From an uncultured Alphaproteobacteria bacterium (GTDB taxonomy: Bacteria; Pseudomonadota; Alphaproteobacteria; RF32; CAG-239), in the NCBI GenBank assembly GCA_944391355.1, contig CALXTG010000154.1:1-14891 (forward strand): 14,891 nt of DNA. The letters run 5' to 3'. Made by a program: the position numbers and the translations under genes. Below are positions 12,426 to 14,891 of this stretch, one piece after another (position 1 is the stretch's first letter; every line of letters begins with the position of its first letter). The notes under the pieces were generated by a model. That model made no database searches and was not told where the DNA came from. It was given only the letters and a program-made list of their open reading frames with translations.

Positions 12426-13169
12426 ATGACAAAAAAATTCTTGTTGACGGCTGCGGCCGCTGCGTTGGTCTTGAGTTTCGGTGCTGACTGTGCCTGGGCG
12501 CAGAGTTTGACGCTTAATGTCGCCGATACGCCGACCGGTTCGGCAACTGCCCGGATTTTTAACCTGATTGCCCTGATTACGGTTCTGTCGATTGCGCCGA
12601 GTATTTTGGTGATGATGACCTCCTTTACCCGGATTGTCGTAGTCTTTTCAATTACCCGCAGCGCTTTGGCCACAAATACGACCCCGCCGAATATGGTCCT
12701 GATTTCGCTGGCATTGTTTTTGACAATGTTTATTATGGCGCCGACTTTTGAGAAATCGTGGGAGCAGGGGATCAAACCGATGTTTGACGAGAAAATCGAA
12801 ATGATGGACGGGCTTGAGAAAGCGGCCGAACCGATCAAAGAATTTATGGTTAAAAATACCCGTGAAAAGGATTTGCTGCTGTTTACCGATCTGGCGCAGG
12901 AAAAGCCGGCGGAATCGGTTGCGGCGACGCCGTTGAAAGTGGCTATTCCCGCCTTTATGATCAGCGAACTGCGGCGTGCTTTTGAGATTGGCTTTTTAAT
13001 TTTTGTACCGTTTCTGATTATTGATATGGTGATTGCTTCGGTGCTGATGTCGATGGGTATGATGATGCTGCCGCCGACGGTCTTGGCAATGCCGTTTAAA
13101 GTGATTTTCTTTGTTTTGGTAGACGGCTGGTATCTTCTGGCCGGTTCGTTGGTTAACTCTTTCCATTAA
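12426..13169 (+). CDS. fliP: Flagellar export gate protein FliP
   Basis: Core pore subunit of the flagellar type III export gate (FliP5-FliQ4-FliR1). The 247-aa precursor has a signal sequence (MTKKFLLTAAAAALVLSFGA, with AWAQ cleavage likely near residue 26), then the conserved SFTRIVVVFSITRSALATNT (66-85) and PPNMVLISLALFLTMFIMAP. A central periplasmic stretch (107-165) follows, then the second signature PAFMISELRRAFEIGF (175-190) and the methionine-rich gate loop MSMGMMMLPP (208-217). Length and order are normal. It is directly joined to fliO and followed by a terminator; fliQ and fliR are not adjacent. Confidence 0.97.
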   Translation: MTKKFLLTAAAAALVLSFGADCAWAQSLTLNVADTPTGSATARIFNLIALITVLSIAPSILVMMTSFTRIVVVFSITRSALATNTTPPNMVLISLALFLTMFIMAPTFEKSWEQGIKPMFDEKIEMMDGLEKAAEPIKEFMVKNTREKDLLLFTDLAQEKPAESVAATPLKVAIPAFMISELRRAFEIGFLIFVPFLIIDMVIASVLMSMGMMMLPPTVLAMPFKVIFFVLVDGWYLLAGSLVNSFH

Positions 13170-13231
13170 CCTAGGTTGATAAGGGTGCAGGAGAAGGGGA
13201 AAACTGAGAATAACGGTAACGGAATGACATT

Positions 13232-13261
13232 AAAAAAGGCTTTCATCTGAAAGCCTTTTTT
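13232..13261. terminator. Bidirectional terminator between fliP and OMP gene
   Basis: AAAAAAGGCTTTC-ATCT-GAAAGCCTTTTTT, a perfect 13-base stem with A and T runs at each end, lies between the converging fliP and outer-membrane gene. It can terminate both. Confidence 0.92.
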
Positions 13262-13275
13262 GTTATGCGGTTAAG

Positions 13276-13869
13276 CTAAAAAGTATAACGGAAACCAATG
13301 TAATATTCCTGATTGGTGATTTCGTATTTGGTTCCGTCTTCGGACTTGATTCTGCCCATGTTCAAATAACGGTATCCTAAATCAAGATTGGTGTGGCGGG
13401 TCATCATAATTGCCAGACCGCCGCCGACGCTCCAGGTAAAGTTAGTTTTATGCTCTTTAACTTCGCGATTGTTTTCTCCGGGATAGCGGCTGGAAATATA
13501 AGTTGCCCCGGCACCGACGCTTAAATAGGGGCTGAAAGCGCAGTAGGGGCAGGTTTCAAAATACATATTGTACATTGCCGACTGGTTTTCAAATTCGTAT
13601 TTTTGATTGGTGAAACGGTCAGTTTCGCTGTCTACCTGACGGTAGGTATATTCCAGTTCGCCGCGTACGGAGCCGCTGCGGACACCGATGGCAATACTTC
13701 CGAAGGGATTATCCTCATTATCGGTTTTAGAAAAAGCGTTAATCGGTTTGATTTCGGTTTCCTGATGGCTGAGACCGCCTTTGACGCTGAAATACAGCGA
13801 TTTGGCAGAAGCCGGAGCTGCGGTTACACACATACTGCCAATCAGCAGACAGGGAAGAAATTTTTTCAT
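13276..13869 (-). CDS. Outer-membrane beta-barrel protein (second of tandem pair)
   Basis: A 197-aa precursor with a signal peptide (MKKFLPCLLIGSMCVTAAPASA) and a small barrel of the Omp25/OmpW-like porin_4 type, probably eight strands. The strands end in YIGFRYTF, with the C-terminal phenylalanine used for recognition by the BAM machinery. Features shared with its neighbour include KGGLSHQ/RGGTSDQ after the signal, VRGELEYTYR, SPYLSVGAGATYI, FTWSVGGGLAI and LDLGYRYLNMGRI. Two cysteines in ETCPYC are exposed before SPYLSVG and could form a disulfide. The start is the ATG at 13869 with GAGG six bases upstream; the upstream TTG at 13881 overlaps that box. Exact function unknown. Confidence 0.88.
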   Translation of the reverse strand: MKKFLPCLLIGSMCVTAAPASAKSLYFSVKGGLSHQETEIKPINAFSKTDNEDNPFGSIAIGVRSGSVRGELEYTYRQVDSETDRFTNQKYEFENQSAMYNMYFETCPYCAFSPYLSVGAGATYISSRYPGENNREVKEHKTNFTWSVGGGLAIMMTRHTNLDLGYRYLNMGRIKSEDGTKYEITNQEYYIGFRYTF

Positions 13870-13902
13870 TGCACACCTCAATAAAAAGGGCTGTCGTCCG
13901 GA

Positions 13903-13936
13903 TAAAAAAGCCCCTGTCCAAAGGCAAGGGCTTTTA
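13903..13936. terminator. Terminator between the two OMP genes
   Basis: AAAAGCCC...GGGCTTTT with flanking A and T runs follows the stop of the upstream OMP gene. One mismatch lies inside the stem. It separates the two paralogues, so the downstream gene depends on readthrough or an unrecognised promoter. Confidence 0.7.
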
Positions 13937-13948
13937 TCTTAAGCAAAG

Positions 13949-14560
13949 TTAGAATGTATAGCGCAGACCGCCGTACCATTCGTGAGATTTCATGCGGGCG
14001 CCTTCAATTTTACCATAGTTCAGGTAACGGTAGCCGGCATCAAGATTCAGACATTTGTTGATTCTTAAAGTTGCCCCGGCACCGACGCTCCATGTGAAAG
14101 CGTTTTTGTCCCAAGAGTATTTTTGTTTACCTTGAGCCGTATCAATGGTTGTTTCATTGATTTCAAGATCAGTATAACCGATACCGGCGCTGATATAGGG
14201 GCTGACAATATATTCAGGCATAAAGTCAATATAAGCATTCAACATATAAGAAGTACTTTTTAATTCATCATTCTGGAGACTTCCGTAGATAATTTTTGTA
14301 TCAGAATAGTCATCACGCCAGGTATATTCCAGTTCGGCACGGAAGTAAGAATATTTATAACCGACAGCGCCACTGAACATGGATACGGAATCCAGCTCGT
14401 CCAGAGCATCAGCCGTTACGCTGTCTTTGGCGTCTTTAATATTCTGGTCGCTGGTGCCGCCGCGAACCGCAATATAAATGCCGTCACGAGCCTGAGCTGC
14501 AGGAGCAATTGCCAAGCCTAAAACCAAGGCCGAAACTGCGCAAAATAAACTTTTTTTCAT
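13949..14560 (-). CDS. Outer-membrane beta-barrel protein (first of tandem pair)
   Basis: A 203-aa precursor. The signal peptide is MKKSLFCAVSALVLGLAIAP followed by AAQA, with cleavage before RDGIYIAVRGG. The mature chain alternates polar and aromatic residues as expected for an eight-strand barrel (FRAELEYTWR, STSYMLNAYIDF, VSPYISAGIGYTDLE, FTWSVGAGATL, LDAGYRYLNYGKI), and ends GGLRYTF. It is a paralogue of the next gene, and both resemble the surface-antigen family of small alphaproteobacterial OMPs. The ATG at 14560 has GGAG six bases upstream; the earlier TTG at 14572 would overlap that region. A good sigma-70 promoter precedes it. Confidence 0.9.
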   Translation of the reverse strand: MKKSLFCAVSALVLGLAIAPAAQARDGIYIAVRGGTSDQNIKDAKDSVTADALDELDSVSMFSGAVGYKYSYFRAELEYTWRDDYSDTKIIYGSLQNDELKSTSYMLNAYIDFMPEYIVSPYISAGIGYTDLEINETTIDTAQGKQKYSWDKNAFTWSVGAGATLRINKCLNLDAGYRYLNYGKIEGARMKSHEWYGGLRYTF

Positions 14561-14606
14561 AAGAGTCTCCAAGTCTGTTTAGATAAAATTTGTGAATTTT
14601 GTCGAT

Positions 14607-14635
14607 TTTATACAATAATTTTTTTATATAATCAA
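14607..14635 (-). promoter_or_regulatory. Sigma-70 promoter of first OMP gene
   Basis: On the minus strand TTGATT, 17 bases, TATAAA, giving a start near 14600 and a ~40-nt leader. The region is AT-rich, so chance matches are possible, but spacing and position fit well. Confidence 0.55.
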
Positions 14636-14796
14636 GATTTAATTTGAAATTTATTATTTGAGAAAACTATAAACAGAAAATTGTTATTATTTTATTAATT
14701 GTGCAAGTTTTACACAAAATAATAAAAACCGCTGCCAACTGCCGCATCTTTGAAATCTCCACACACATTGTCATCTTCTAAATTCCAACCCGTACC

Positions 14797-14891
14797 GTCA
14801 TCTTCGAAATCTTTGATTTCGGAGATCTCGGGAAATTTAAGGATTGATCCGGTTCATGCGCTGGATCCCCGCGCGGAGCGCGAGGATGACG
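14797..14891. repeat. Facing REP-like palindromes at window end
   Basis: A unit starting GTCATCTTCGAAAT-CTTTG-ATTTCGGAGAT (14797-14827) faces a second unit at 14861-14891 that reads, on the minus strand, CGTCATCCTCGCGCTCCGCG then CGGGGATCCAG. Both share the GTCATYYTC head and internal stem of the repeats upstream of the first flagellin, and again form a head-to-head pair. The gap 14636-14796 holds only AT-rich DNA, a weak GTCATCTTC fragment near 14770, and nothing coding. Confidence 0.55.

Overview
The window reads as chromosome of an alphaproteobacterium. Supporting points are a split F-type ATP synthase cluster that holds only the Fo genes (atpI, atpB, atpE, b' and b), a DUF721/DciA gene coupled to a dsbA-like gene, an alphaproteobacterial-type YbjN protein, and flagellin ends of the short alphaproteobacterial kind. 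Coding DNA is of moderate GC and the gaps are AT-rich. Host-associated life is plausible but cannot be shown from this sequence. The organism was flagellated: two flagellin genes and fliO-fliP are present.

Layout, left to right. A truncated flagellin gene (minus strand) runs off the left edge. Its promoter region contains a composite REP-like repeat. Next come ybjN (minus), lgt (plus), a small unknown gene converging on lgt (minus), a membrane protein with a degenerate GGDEF domain (minus), queA (minus) and a complete second flagellin gene (minus). Then comes the Fo operon, transcribed right to left as atpI-atpB-atpE-atpG(b')-atpF(b), preceded by dciA-dsbA on the same strand. The genes fliO-fliP are divergent from dciA and end at a strong bidirectional terminator. 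Two tandem outer-membrane beta-barrel paralogues (minus) and a gap with REP-like palindromes close the window.

The genes fall into three themes: motility (flagellin pair, FliO/FliP export gate), energy and envelope housekeeping (Fo sector, Lgt, DsbA-like protein, beta-barrels), and tRNA/replication functions (QueA, DciA-like). Both flagellins sit behind near-identical sigma-28-like promoters, and fliOP has a sigma-70-like promoter.

The most notable points are these. Both flagellins carry a long central domain that reads as a parallel beta-helix, highly divergent between the two copies although their ends are nearly identical. atpF is interrupted by one in-frame TAA. A paired REP element with compensating stem changes lies in the first flagellin's leader. 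A perfect GC-rich hairpin separates atpE from b'. The c subunit has an altered glycine motif. The fliO/dciA intergenic palindrome appears to supply -35 boxes to both directions. No CRISPR array, tRNA, rRNA or insertion sequence was seen.
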